64,000 nt of DNA, taken from NCBI RefSeq assembly GCF_013179735.1, contig NZ_JABMEG010000001.1, positions 1,488,001 to 1,552,000 on the forward strand, written 5' to 3'. The notes below the pieces were generated by a model. That model made no database searches, had not been told where the DNA came from, and was given only the letters and a program-made list of their open reading frames with translations. The DNA is from Permianibacter fluminis. Its GTDB lineage: Bacteria; Pseudomonadota; Gammaproteobacteria; Enterobacterales; Permianibacteraceae. Position numbers and translations under genes: made by a program. This document shows positions 18,959 through 26,749 of this stretch, piece by piece (the first letter of the stretch is position 1; each line of letters starts with the position of its first letter).

Positions 18959-19579
18959 CTACCCCTGTTCGCCGCCATAGCCCCAGCGCGGCGCCAAGGC
19001 CTGCGGCACGCCGAGATGGTCGAGAATGCGGGCGACCATAAAATCTACCAGGTCATCGACTGATTTCGGGGTGTGATAAAAGCCCGGTGCGGCCGGCATG
19101 ATCGTCACGCCGAGCTGGGCGAGCTTGAGCATGTTTTCCAGATGTATTGCCGAGAACGGCGTTTCGCGCGGCACCAGAATCAGCTGGCCTTTTTCCTTGA
19201 TCACGACATCGGCGGCGCGTTCGATCAAGTTATCGCTGGCACCGACCGCAATGGCGGACAGTGTGCCGGTGCTGCAGGGACACACGACCATTTGTTTGGG
19301 GGCGCTGGAGCCGCTGGCGACGGCGCTGAACCAGTTGTCACGCGCCAGCACTTCGATTTTGTTGTCCGGCAATTGCAGATGCTGCTGCAGTTTCAACTGG
19401 CATTCGCGGGTCGCTTCCGGCAGTTTCAGACCGGATTCCGTTGCCAGCACCACGCGCGCTGGTGGCGACAGCAGCACATAGATTTTGTCGTAATGACTGG
19501 CGAGACATTGCAGCAAGCGCAATGCGTACGGTGCGCCGGAAGCGCCGGTAATGGCGAGGGTGATGGCGCGTTCAGTCAT
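18959..19579 (-). CDS. ubiX: Flavin prenyltransferase UbiX
   Basis: 206 residues. N-terminal Rossmann-like [19 protein letters not shown], the [20 protein letters not shown] segment and [17 protein letters not shown] are hallmarks of UbiX/Pad1. The enzyme attaches a dimethylallyl group to FMN to make prenylated FMN, the cofactor of UbiD decarboxylases in ubiquinone synthesis. It lies downstream of mpl on the same strand, separated by a 345-base gap with repeats, so it may have its own promoter. Secure call. Confidence 0.96.
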   Translation of the reverse strand: MTERAITLAITGASGAPYALRLLQCLASHYDKIYVLLSPPARVVLATESGLKLPEATRECQLKLQQHLQLPDNKIEVLARDNWFSAVASGSSAPKQMVVCPCSTGTLSAIAVGASDNLIERAADVVIKEKGQLILVPRETPFSAIHLENMLKLAQLGVTIMPAAPGFYHTPKSVDDLVDFMVARILDHLGVPQALAPRWGYGGEQG

Positions 19580-19667
19580 GTGAGGTTCTCCGCCGTTCTT
19601 GGTGCAGTTTGTCGGTTTCTGCAGTGGCCTTGGCCGCGAAATACCAGCTCGCTGGTCTCGTAGACAG

Positions 19668-19706
19668 CCCCCTCACCCCAACCCTCTCCCGCGAGGGGAG
19701 AGGGAG
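19668..19706. repeat. Interspersed hairpin repeat of the CCCTCACCCCAACCCTCTCCC type
   Basis: CCCTCACCCCAACCCTCTCCC-type sequence followed by GCGA and GGGGAGAGGG forms a strong hairpin. This short repeat occurs between genes in many gamma- and betaproteobacterial genomes. Confidence 0.6.
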
Positions 19707-19787
19707 TCGTGTTGCGCGGGCTGCGATAGAAACGCTTGCGTCAACCAGCGCGAAACTTGAATACCGGTTCATTTCGCTGCAAAAGTC

Positions 19788-19881
19788 TGTAGGAGCGGCC
19801 TTGGCCGCGAAAGCTTAGGTGTGACGTGGCCTGAATCGCGATTTGAATCTTGACCTAAATCGCGGCCAAGGCCGCTCCTAC
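19788..19881. repeat. REP doublet (REPIN-like) inverted pair
   Basis: A 22-base sequence starting GTAGGAGCGG and ending GGCCGCGA (19789-19810) recurs as an exact reverse complement at 19860-19881, with 49 bases between. Each copy contains its own GGCCTTGGCC-type palindrome. The core matches the GTAGGAGCGG...CCGCGA REP class known from Pseudomonas. Confidence 0.7.
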
Positions 19882-19924
19882 GAAATTCGGTGTTGCGCTG
19901 CTCGGAAGCATGGGGCACGCACTG

Positions 19925-21274
19925 TCATGCGGCAAAGGCCGCCAGCAATTTGTCGTGGATGCCGCCGAAACCGCCATTGCTCATCACCAGCACGTGATCG
20001 CCGGGTCGGCACATGGCTTTGGCTGCTTCAACAATAGCATCGACCTCGGCATAGGTTTGCCATGGCTTGCCGAAATCCGTCGGCACGTTCGCTTGCCACG
20101 CCAGGTTGCCGGGTTTGTGCAGCAGCACGGCATCGGCGCCGGCCAGCGAGGGCGCCAACGTGTCTTTGTGCACGCCCATCTTCATTGTGGCGGAACGCGG
20201 ATCGACAATCGCGATGATACGTGCCGCGCCGACTTGCGCCCGCAAACCGGCCAGCGTCGTCGCGATGGCAGTGGGGTGGTGGGCGAAGTCATCGTAAACG
20301 CGAATGCCGTTGGCTTCGCCGCGCAATTCCAGTCGGCGTTTGATGCCGTTGAAGTGCGCCAGTGCCGCGATGCCTTGCGCCACTGGCACGCCACAATGAC
20401 GGGCTGCGGCGAGTGCGGCCAAGGCGTTGTGCCGGTTGTGGCCGCCGAGCAGCGACCAGTTGACCCGACCTTGCAGCTGGTTCTGCCAATAGACATCAAA
20501 GCTGTTGTCGCGCTCGTTGATGTTGCGTGCCTGCCAGCCGAGCTCATCGTGCAGTTTTTCCTGCGCGCTCCAGCAGCCGCGTGCCAATACTCGCGCCAGC
20601 GCGGCATCGTCGGCCGGATAAATCACTTTGCCTTCGCCGGGCACGGTGCGCAGCAGATGGTGAAACTGGGTTTCGATGGCGGCGAGATCCGGATAGATGT
20701 CGGCGTGATCAAATTCCAGATTGTTCAGAATGGCCGTGCGGGCGTGGTAATGAACAAATTTGGAGCGCTTGTCGAAAAACGCGGTGTCGTATTCGTCGGC
20801 TTCGATGACAAAAAACGGCGCGTTGCCGAGCCGGGCTGAAATACCAAAATTGCTGGCGACGCCACCAATCAAAAAGCCGGGTTGCAAACCGGCGTAATCG
20901 AGTATCCAGGCGACCAGGCTGGTGGTGGTGGTTTTGCCGTGGGTGCCGGCAACGCCAACGACCCAGCGCTGCTGCAGCACGGCGTCGGCCAGCCACGCGG
21001 CGCCGGATTGATAACGCAAACCGCGATTCAGCACATATTCGACCGCCGAATTGCCGCGCGACAGCGCATTGCCGATCAAAACGAGATCCGGTGCCGGATT
21101 GAGCGCCGCCGGATCGTAGCCGCTGTGCAGACGGATGCCGGCATCAGCCAACTGTGTGCTCATCGGCGGGTAGACGTTTTCATCCGAGCCGCTGACGGTG
21201 TGGCCGAGCTCGCGCGCCAGCAGCGCGAGGCCGCCCATGAAGGTGCCGCAAATGCCGAGGATATGAATATGCAT
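19925..21274 (-). CDS. mpl: UDP-N-acetylmuramate:L-alanyl-gamma-D-glutamyl-meso-diaminopimelate ligase
   Basis: 449 residues from the ATG at 21274 (MHIHILGICGTFMGGLALLA), the conserved Mpl start; the open frame upstream is not conserved sequence. The ATP-binding loop is AGTHGKTTTTSL, followed by the Mur-ligase segments FFVIEADEYDTAFFDKRSKF and GGHNRHNALAA. Mpl joins recycled murein tripeptide to UDP-MurNAc in the cytoplasm, returning it to peptidoglycan synthesis. It follows a small membrane-protein gene by 20 nt and probably shares its transcript. Confidence 0.96.
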   Translation of the reverse strand: MHIHILGICGTFMGGLALLARELGHTVSGSDENVYPPMSTQLADAGIRLHSGYDPAALNPAPDLVLIGNALSRGNSAVEYVLNRGLRYQSGAAWLADAVLQQRWVVGVAGTHGKTTTTSLVAWILDYAGLQPGFLIGGVASNFGISARLGNAPFFVIEADEYDTAFFDKRSKFVHYHARTAILNNLEFDHADIYPDLAAIETQFHHLLRTVPGEGKVIYPADDAALARVLARGCWSAQEKLHDELGWQARNINERDNSFDVYWQNQLQGRVNWSLLGGHNRHNALAALAAARHCGVPVAQGIAALAHFNGIKRRLELRGEANGIRVYDDFAHHPTAIATTLAGLRAQVGAARIIAIVDPRSATMKMGVHKDTLAPSLAGADAVLLHKPGNLAWQANVPTDFGKPWQTYAEVDAIVEAAKAMCRPGDHVLVMSNGGFGGIHDKLLAAFAA

Positions 21275-21294
21275 GATGTGACGAGTCGATTCCG

Positions 21295-21804
21295 TTAAGC
21301 AAAAATGAGCTGATAAAGGCCGTAGCGTAGCGCGAACAGCAGCACGGCCAGCGCCAGTGCGCGCGGCAACGGCCAGTCCAGTGCATGGCGCAGAATATGA
21401 CCGCTGACGGTTACGCTCCACAGCAGCAGGGCGATCAATAGCAGCGGCAGCAGGCCGGCGCGATCACCGAGCGAGCGGATGAGCCAGCTCAGCGGCCACA
21501 GCAGAAAATTGAGGATGGCGGCGCAGCCGAGTACTGCCGTCAGCGTTTGCAATAAGCGCGCTTGTTGGCCGGCGGCGTGCAGCAGCAAGGGCCAGATCAG
21601 CAAACTGATGGCCAGGGAAAAACCGGTGCGCAGCATGGCGTCGGCAACCGACACGCTGAGCGTGAACACCAACACGCCGCTCAGAAAGCAGGCCAGCATG
21701 GCGAAGCGCAGCAAGGCGGGCGCGGCAGGGAGATCCTGTGGTCCGCGCTGCAGCTGGCAAATCGGCCAATGGAGCCGCCAAAACAGCTGCAACAACGAGA
21801 ACAT
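21295..21804 (-). CDS. Small integral membrane protein, unknown
   Basis: 169 residues, almost wholly hydrophobic, with four to five predicted membrane spans (for example LLRFAMLACFLSGVLVFTLS, LPLLLIALLLWSVTVSGHIL, LALAVLLFALRYGLYQLIF). The conserved-looking polar positions are few. It sits 20 nt upstream of mpl on the same strand, so it is probably cotranscribed, but a role in murein recycling is only suggested by position. RBS is weak. I recognise no family with certainty. Confidence 0.65.
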   Translation of the reverse strand: MFSLLQLFWRLHWPICQLQRGPQDLPAAPALLRFAMLACFLSGVLVFTLSVSVADAMLRTGFSLAISLLIWPLLLHAAGQQARLLQTLTAVLGCAAILNFLLWPLSWLIRSLGDRAGLLPLLLIALLLWSVTVSGHILRHALDWPLPRALALAVLLFALRYGLYQLIFA

Positions 21805-21957
21805 GGACGCTACCGCAGTGGTGAAAAGCCTGCGCTATTATGCCGGGTGCCGGTGATCAGCGTCCATGCGAGCGACGGATGCTGGCGGAATTGTCAGGGG
21901 CGGTCTCAACATTTTCTGCCGGGATTCAGGCCCGGCGGCAGCGAGGGAGCAGACGGT

Positions 21958-23247
21958 ATGGCGAGCAGTCGCAGCAAGGCCAAGGTGTACAACGCGTTTT
22001 ATGCCCAATCCGGTGGCGTCACAGCCGTCATCAATGCCTCGGCGGCCGGGGTGCTGGAAACCGCGCGCAAATACCCGAAGAAAATCGGCAAAGTGTTTGC
22101 CGGTCGCGACGGCATCATCGGCGCGCTGCAGGAAAACCTGATCGACACCAGCGGCGAGAGCGTGGCGGCGATCGCCGGACTCAAGCACACCCCGGGCGGC
22201 GCCTTTGGCTCCTGCCGCTACAAGCTGAAATCCATCAGCCAGAGCCGGGCCGAATACGAGCGTTTGCTGGAGGTGTTTGCCGCCCACGATATTCGCTACT
22301 TCTTTTACAACGGCGGCAATGACTCCATGGATACCGCCAACAAGGTCGCTCAAGTGGCCGCTGAACACGGTTATCCGCTGACCTGCGTCGGTATTCCGAA
22401 AACGGTCGACAATGATTTGCCGATTACCGACAACAGCCCGGGTTTCGGCTCGGTCGCCAAGTATGTCGCGGTGTCGATTCGGGAGGCTGGTCTCGATGTG
22501 GCCTCGATGGCCAGCAGCTCGACCAAGATTTTCGTGCTGGAAGTGATGGGCCGGCATGCCGGCTGGATCGCGGCTGCGGGTGGCCTTGCCAGTGAAAAAG
22601 CCGGCCAGCCGCCGCACATCATCCTGTTTCCGGAAGTGGCGTTTGACCCGGAGAAATTTCTGGCGCGGGTGGATGCCTGCGTCAAGCAATACGGTTACTG
22701 CGCGCTGGTGGTGTCGGAGGGGGTCAAGAATGCCGATGGCAAATTCCTGGCCGAGGCCGGCACCGTCGATGCGTTTGGCCACAGCCAGCTTGGCGGCGTG
22801 GCGCCGGTGATCGCCCAGCTCATCAAGGATAAGCTCGGCTACAAGTATCACTACGCGGTCGCCGATTACCTGCAGCGTTCGGCCCGCCATATCGCCGCGA
22901 AAACCGATCTGGAGCAGGCCTACGCGGTCGGCAAGGCGGCGGTCGAGTTCGCGGTCAAAGGCCACAGCGCGGTGATGCCGGTGATTGTCCGCAAGAAAGG
23001 AGCGAAATACGCCTGGGAAATCGGCATGGCCCAGCTCAGCGATATCGCCAATGTCGAGCGCAAGATGCCGGCCAACTTCATCAGTTCGGACGGTTTTCAC
23101 ATCACCGCCGCCTGCCGACGGTATTTGCTGCCGTTGATACAAGGCGAAGCCTATCCGCCGTATCAGGATGGCTTGCCGGCCTACGTCCAGCTGAAGAACC
23201 GGGCGGTGAAGAAGAAACTGGCGCCGTGGACTGCGCCGGGCAAGTAG
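21958..23247 (+). CDS. pfp: Pyrophosphate-dependent 6-phosphofructokinase
   Basis: 429 residues from the ATG at 21958, preceded by GAGGGAGC. The substrate-choice residues point to PPi: GGNDS has Asp122 where ATP enzymes have Gly, and PKTVDND has Lys148 where ATP enzymes have Gly (PGTIDND). MGRHAGWIAAA, the fructose-6-phosphate site, is present. It interconverts fructose-6-phosphate plus PPi and fructose-1,6-bisphosphate plus Pi, reversibly, in the cytoplasm. With the H+-PPase and FBPase of this window it suggests PPi-linked carbon flow. Divergent from the mpl unit. Confidence 0.95.
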   Translation: MASSRSKAKVYNAFYAQSGGVTAVINASAAGVLETARKYPKKIGKVFAGRDGIIGALQENLIDTSGESVAAIAGLKHTPGGAFGSCRYKLKSISQSRAEYERLLEVFAAHDIRYFFYNGGNDSMDTANKVAQVAAEHGYPLTCVGIPKTVDNDLPITDNSPGFGSVAKYVAVSIREAGLDVASMASSSTKIFVLEVMGRHAGWIAAAGGLASEKAGQPPHIILFPEVAFDPEKFLARVDACVKQYGYCALVVSEGVKNADGKFLAEAGTVDAFGHSQLGGVAPVIAQLIKDKLGYKYHYAVADYLQRSARHIAAKTDLEQAYAVGKAAVEFAVKGHSAVMPVIVRKKGAKYAWEIGMAQLSDIANVERKMPANFISSDGFHITAACRRYLLPLIQGEAYPPYQDGLPAYVQLKNRAVKKKLAPWTAPGK

Positions 23248-23262
23248 CGGGTGAGTGAGGCG

Positions 23263-23291
23263 GACCACGGCCGGGAGATTTGGCCGTGGTC
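23263..23291 (+). terminator. Hairpin after the PPi-PFK gene, possible terminator
   Basis: GACCACGGCC and GGCCGTGGTC form a perfect 10-bp stem with a 9-base loop, 16 nt after the stop. No clear T run follows, so it may be a weak terminator or have another role. Confidence 0.45.
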
Positions 23292-23373
23292 ATTAGTCAA
23301 CGGGCTTTACAGTCGTTGTAAAAAGCGACGGGAATTCCTTTTTAACTTGTTCATTTTAAAGGGTGATTTATTT

Positions 23374-23390
23374 TTGGCATGGGGCTTGCT
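23374..23390 (+). promoter_or_regulatory. Sigma-54 (-24/-12) promoter of the first PEP-CTERM gene
   Basis: TTGGCATGGGGCTTGCT matches the RpoN consensus TGGCAYRNNNNTTGCW, with GG at 23376-23377 and GC at 23388-23389 exactly ten bases apart. A TTTACA/TGTAAA inverted repeat at 23306-23322, about 55 bases upstream, is a candidate activator site. Confidence 0.75.
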
Positions 23391-23431
23391 TTGTTTTCGG
23401 TGTCCTGTATTTCTAACCCACGGAGTGGACC

Positions 23432-24292
23432 ATGCGCTTTATCAAACAACTCTTCATTGCTGGTGTCGCCCTGGCTGGTGCCAGCGTAGCAAGCGCAGAT
23501 CCGGCTATCCCGGCTTTCGGTTTCGAAACCACCACTGGTTTTCTGAACACTGGCTGGCACTGCGAAGGCGGTGGCATTGATGCCAACATCTGCAACATGA
23601 ATTTCAGCCAGCTGAACGGCAATGGCAGCTATGACCGGCTGGCCTGGGGTGTGCCTTCGTCAATTCAGGGCGGACTTCCTGCCAATCGCTCGCAGAGCTA
23701 TTTGCAGATCACCAATCTGGCTGGCTCGATCATCACCAACGGCGGTTGGGTCGACATCAACTATTTCGACCACTACAACCACATCATCACCATCGCCGGC
23801 GGCAACATGGAAGGGGTCAACATCTCCGGCCTGTTCGAAATCACCTCGCCGATTTCGGTGGGTATCCCGGGCGTCAACAGCGTCTATTTCGACGAGACCC
23901 CGAACCTGAACGCCCGTAACTGCCCGGGCCCGAACCCGAACCACAGCGCCTGCGATGATATTTTCGTCACCAGCGGCCTGAACGGCTCGGCACCGATTTT
24001 CAATGACGGCAACGGCTGGTACATCCTGTCCTTCCAGTTCTTTGCTGGCGCGGGCACTACGATTGTCGACAACGGTGACGGCACTTTTACCATTTACACC
24101 ACCGAAGCCTGCTCGACTGACGGTTTGGCCGGTTGTGGGGTCGGTGAAACCTATGTTCCAGGCTTCAGCCGCCTGATCACCCAGGCTCGTATCGACTACA
24201 TCGCCATCCCGGTTCCGGCTCCGGAAACCTTGGCGCTGCTCGGCCTGGGTCTGATGGGTTTTGCCCTGCGCCGTCCGCGTAAACAAGGCTAA
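23432..24292 (+). CDS. PEP-CTERM sorting-domain protein, copy 1
   Basis: 286 residues. A signal peptide (MRFIKQLFIAGVALAGASVA, cleavage near ASA-D) is followed by a beta-rich domain of unknown function and the PEP-CTERM tail: PAPETLALLGLGLMGFALRR plus PRKQG. PEP-CTERM proteins are exported, cleaved by an exosortase and usually tied to exopolysaccharide or floc production. The RBS is GGAG in CACGGAGTGGACC. It is strongly similar to the next gene over its whole length. The sigma-54 promoter upstream fits the known RpoN control of many PEP-CTERM genes by PrsK/PrsR. The ligand is unknown. Confidence 0.92.
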   Translation: MRFIKQLFIAGVALAGASVASADPAIPAFGFETTTGFLNTGWHCEGGGIDANICNMNFSQLNGNGSYDRLAWGVPSSIQGGLPANRSQSYLQITNLAGSIITNGGWVDINYFDHYNHIITIAGGNMEGVNISGLFEITSPISVGIPGVNSVYFDETPNLNARNCPGPNPNHSACDDIFVTSGLNGSAPIFNDGNGWYILSFQFFAGAGTTIVDNGDGTFTIYTTEACSTDGLAGCGVGETYVPGFSRLITQARIDYIAIPVPAPETLALLGLGLMGFALRRPRKQG

Positions 24293-24323
24293 TCCCGCGC
24301 GATTGATATTTGTTGCAGTACTG

Positions 24324-24349
24324 AAAGGCGACCTTCGGGTCGCCTTTTT
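24324..24349 (+). terminator. Rho-independent terminator after PEP-CTERM copy 1
   Basis: AAAGGCGACC, TTCG loop, GGTCGCCTTT and a T run. It resembles the terminator after copy 2. Confidence 0.9.
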
Positions 24350-24556
24350 CTTGCGCCAATTCTTGCTTCAATGACAGGCCGTTCACGGCCCTTTGGCGAC
24401 GGGCCAATCCCCTTGGTCGGCCTGCGTCCGGATTGATTAGCGGCGCATGTGTACCGGATATGACCGGTTTACCGCTGTCAGGCGGGTTTACAAATCCACC
24501 CAACCGGAATTCCGGTTATTTCGCTAACTCATTGGTTCATAAGGTGATTCGTCGAG

Positions 24557-24573
24557 CTGGCATGGTAGATGCT
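24557..24573 (+). promoter_or_regulatory. Sigma-54 (-24/-12) promoter of the second PEP-CTERM gene
   Basis: CTGGCATGGTAGATGCT has the -24 TGGCAT and a -12 ATGCT, with GG (24559-24560) and GC (24571-24572) exactly ten bases apart. The palindrome at 24502-24517 lies 40 bases upstream. Confidence 0.65.
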
Positions 24574-24615
24574 CTGATACCGTCAGTTTCAACCCGTGAT
24601 CCCAAGGAGTGGACT

Positions 24616-25446
24616 ATGCAACTCAAGAAACTGTTGTTGGCCGGCTTGATGCTGGCTGGTGCTGGCACTGCCAGTGCCGACCCAAGTATTCCGGCGTTCG
24701 GTTTTGAAACCACGACCGGTTTTCTTGATGATGGCGCTTGGACGTGCCAAGGCAGTGCTGCCGGTAACAACACCTGCAGCATGAATTTCGGCAACCTCAA
24801 TGGCAATGGCAGCTATGACACGCTGGCTTGGGGTACGGAATCGAATCCGGATGATTCCCAAAGCTTCCTGAATATCACCAATATCGTTGGTTCCATCATC
24901 ACCAACGGCGGTTGGGTTGATATCAACTATTTCGACCACTACAACCACATCATCACCAATGCTGGCGGCAACATGGAGACCGTTAATATCTCCGGTCTGT
25001 TCGAAATCACCTCGCCAATCTCGGTTGGTATCCCGGGTGTGAACAGCGTCTATTTCGACGAAACCACCAACATGAACTCGGTTAACTGCCCGGGCCCGAA
25101 CCCGAACGGCAGCGCCTGCGATGACATTTTCGTCACCGGCGGCCTGAATGGTTCAGCTCCGTTGTTCTGCGATGGCGGCGGTTGCTACATCCTGTCCTTC
25201 CAGTTCTTCGCTGGCGTGGGCACCACCATTGTGGATAACGGTGACGGCACCTTCACCATCTATACCACCGAAGCTTGCTCGACCGATGGTCAAGCCGGTT
25301 GCGGCGCTGGCGAAACTTATGCGCCGGGCTTCAGCCGCCTGATCACCCAGGCTCGCATCGACTACATCGTCCCGACTCCGGAAACCTTGGCGCTGCTTGG
25401 CCTCGGTCTGGTCGGTTTCGCGATGCGTCGTCCGCGTAAGCAATAA
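24616..25446 (+). CDS. PEP-CTERM sorting-domain protein, copy 2
   Basis: 276 residues from the ATG at 24616, with AAGGAG upstream; the longer frame from 24433 runs through the promoter. Signal peptide MQLKKLLLAGLMLAGAGTAS, the same beta-rich domain as copy 1 (shared blocks such as SIITNGGWVDINYFDHYNH and NISGLFEITSPISVGIPGVN), and a PEP-CTERM tail TPETLALLGLGLVGFAMRR. Differences concentrate near residues 30-75 and by small indels. The two are tandem paralogues, each with its own promoter and terminator, so they can be expressed differently. Four Cys are shared in the central loop regions. Confidence 0.92.
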   Translation: MQLKKLLLAGLMLAGAGTASADPSIPAFGFETTTGFLDDGAWTCQGSAAGNNTCSMNFGNLNGNGSYDTLAWGTESNPDDSQSFLNITNIVGSIITNGGWVDINYFDHYNHIITNAGGNMETVNISGLFEITSPISVGIPGVNSVYFDETTNMNSVNCPGPNPNGSACDDIFVTGGLNGSAPLFCDGGGCYILSFQFFAGVGTTIVDNGDGTFTIYTTEACSTDGQAGCGAGETYAPGFSRLITQARIDYIVPTPETLALLGLGLVGFAMRRPRKQ

Positions 25447-25478
25447 GCGGTAAGCAATTGGCCGGGAATTTCCCGAGC

Positions 25479-25512
25479 AAGAAAAAGGCGACCCTCGGGT
25501 CGCCTTTTTCTT
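25479..25512 (+). terminator. Rho-independent terminator after PEP-CTERM copy 2
   Basis: AAGAAAAAGGCGACC, CTCG loop, GGTCGCCTTTTTCTT. Confidence 0.9.
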
Positions 25513-25608
25513 GGCAAAATTTTGCTGCGGTTTTGTGGCAATTGAGCCGCTAAATACAGCAGCTGAACTACCGCCTGAACACAACAGCGGAACACGACAC
25601 CTGAACAC

Positions 25609-25647
25609 AACAACTACACACAACAACTACACGTAACAACTACACGC
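25609..25647. repeat. Three 13-bp tandem repeats
   Basis: Units AACAACTACACAC, AACAACTACACGT and AACAACTACACGC lie head to tail. Just upstream CCTGAACACAAC occurs twice (25574 and 25600). They end 16 bases before the next start codon. Confidence 0.8.
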
Positions 25648-25663
25648 AACTGAGTGAACGAAA

Positions 25664-26086
25664 ATGGGGCGCAGTATCTTGGCGGTGTTTGCAGGGCTAT
25701 TGATGGGAGCGATGGTGACAGCCTTGATCGAGTGGGCTGGCTATCAGTTGTATCCAGTGCCGATAGGTTTGGCCGACGTCGACGCCGCCATGGCCGATTA
25801 CCTTCGTAATGCGCCGGCTGGTAGCGTGCTGATGTCGCTGGCCTGGTTCTTTGGTGGCTGTGACGGTGCTCTGATCGCGGCGTGGTGGGCGCCACAACAA
25901 CCCTGGCGCCACGGCTTCATTGTGGTGGCGATATTGTTGCTGGTGGCGGCGCTGATGCTGCTGCAGGTGGCGCATCCGGCGTGGCTGAACTGGGCGGCAC
26001 CGCTGACGTATTTTGTGGCCGGTTTAGTAGGTTGCAAAGTGGGCAGCATGCTGCATGATAAACGCCGTGCCGGTATCGCACGCTAG
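25664..26086 (+). CDS. Small integral membrane protein, unknown
   Basis: 140 residues with four predicted membrane spans (SILAVFAGLLMGAMVTALIE; LMSLAWFFGGCDGALIAAWW; HGFIVVAILLLVAALMLLQV; WAAPLTYFVAGLVGCKVGSM). The layout of paired spans with a Gly-rich second helix is common in small uncharacterised bacterial membrane proteins. The RBS is poor and tandem repeats sit directly upstream. It has no operon partner. Function unknown. Confidence 0.7.
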   Translation: MGRSILAVFAGLLMGAMVTALIEWAGYQLYPVPIGLADVDAAMADYLRNAPAGSVLMSLAWFFGGCDGALIAAWWAPQQPWRHGFIVVAILLLVAALMLLQVAHPAWLNWAAPLTYFVAGLVGCKVGSMLHDKRRAGIAR

Positions 26087-26125
26087 ATCGCGGTTGATTC
26101 CCGAAATCAGCTTGTTGCCTGCGCC

Positions 26126-26749
26126 TCACACCGGCTGTCGGCGCAGGCCCTCGAAAAACAGATCAACCAGTTTTTCCGCGTCGGCATCCAGATCAAAATA
26201 CTCCGGCTCCAGCAGCCAGTTGTAGACCAGACCATCGACATAGCTGAACAGCGCCATGGTCGCCAGGCGGGCGTTGCAGTTTGCCGGCAATACACCGGCC
26301 GCAATCGCTTCCTGAAAGCGTTGCTCCACTTCGGTTGCACATTCATTGCGCGATTCCAGATGACGCTGTTTCAGCGGCAGCACGTCATCGACGTATTCGC
26401 ACTTCTGCAAAATGATGGTGGCGATAGCGCGGTGGTGCGGGTCGCGCACCGTTTGCCGCAGCACGGCAATGGCGTTGAGCCGGATTTGCCCGAGCAGATC
26501 ATCCGGCACCATGGCTTCCGCTTGCTCCCGCATGTCTTCCAGCGGCAACCGTACCCGTTCCATCAGCGCATCGATCAGATCCATTTTGTTGCGGAAATGC
26601 CAATAGATGGCGCCGCGGGTCAGCCCGGCGTTTTCGGCAATCTCGTTCAGCGAGGTGTTGGTGACACCTTTGTCGCTGAATACCCGTTCGGCCGCATCGA
26701 GCAGCTGCGAACGGGTTTCGAGGGCTTCCTCTTTGGTACGTCTAGCCAC
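26126..26749 (-). CDS. TetR-family repressor, AcrR/TtgR-like
   Basis: 207 residues. The N-terminal helix-turn-helix (SLNEIAENAGLTRGAIYWHF, about residues 32-52) matches the AcrR/TtgR/MtrR group closely, and the C-terminal ligand domain has the family's length. It is transcribed away from the RND pump genes, the classic arrangement for a repressor of the pump and of itself. A palindromic operator candidate lies in between at 26918-26941. Ligands would be pump substrates; none can be named from sequence. Confidence 0.93.
   Translation of the reverse strand: MARRTKEEALETRSQLLDAAERVFSDKGVTNTSLNEIAENAGLTRGAIYWHFRNKMDLIDALMERVRLPLEDMREQAEAMVPDDLLGQIRLNAIAVLRQTVRDPHHRAIATIILQKCEYVDDVLPLKQRHLESRNECATEVEQRFQEAIAAGVLPANCNARLATMALFSYVDGLVYNWLLEPEYFDLDADAEKLVDLFFEGLRRQPV

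Larger units (their letters stand above)
19580..19924. other. Repeat-bearing intergenic region between mpl and ubiX
   Basis: 345 bases with no gene. It holds a GC-rich hairpin repeat (19668-19706), a REP-like inverted pair (19788-19881) and a partial third copy (about 19624-19643). Confidence 0.65.
24293..24615. other. Intergenic region between the two PEP-CTERM genes
   Basis: 323 bases. It holds the terminator of copy 1, a perfect 16-base palindrome AACCGGAATTCCGGTT at 24502-24517, and the sigma-54 promoter of copy 2 at 24557-24573. No gene. Confidence 0.7.

Noticed and set aside
21838-23268. 476-codon minus-strand frame opposite the PPi-type PFK
   Set aside because: Antisense to an enzyme with intact active-site motifs; no start signal.
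25574-25647. CRISPR array
   Set aside because: The units are 13 bases, directly adjoining, with no spacers and no cas genes nearby.
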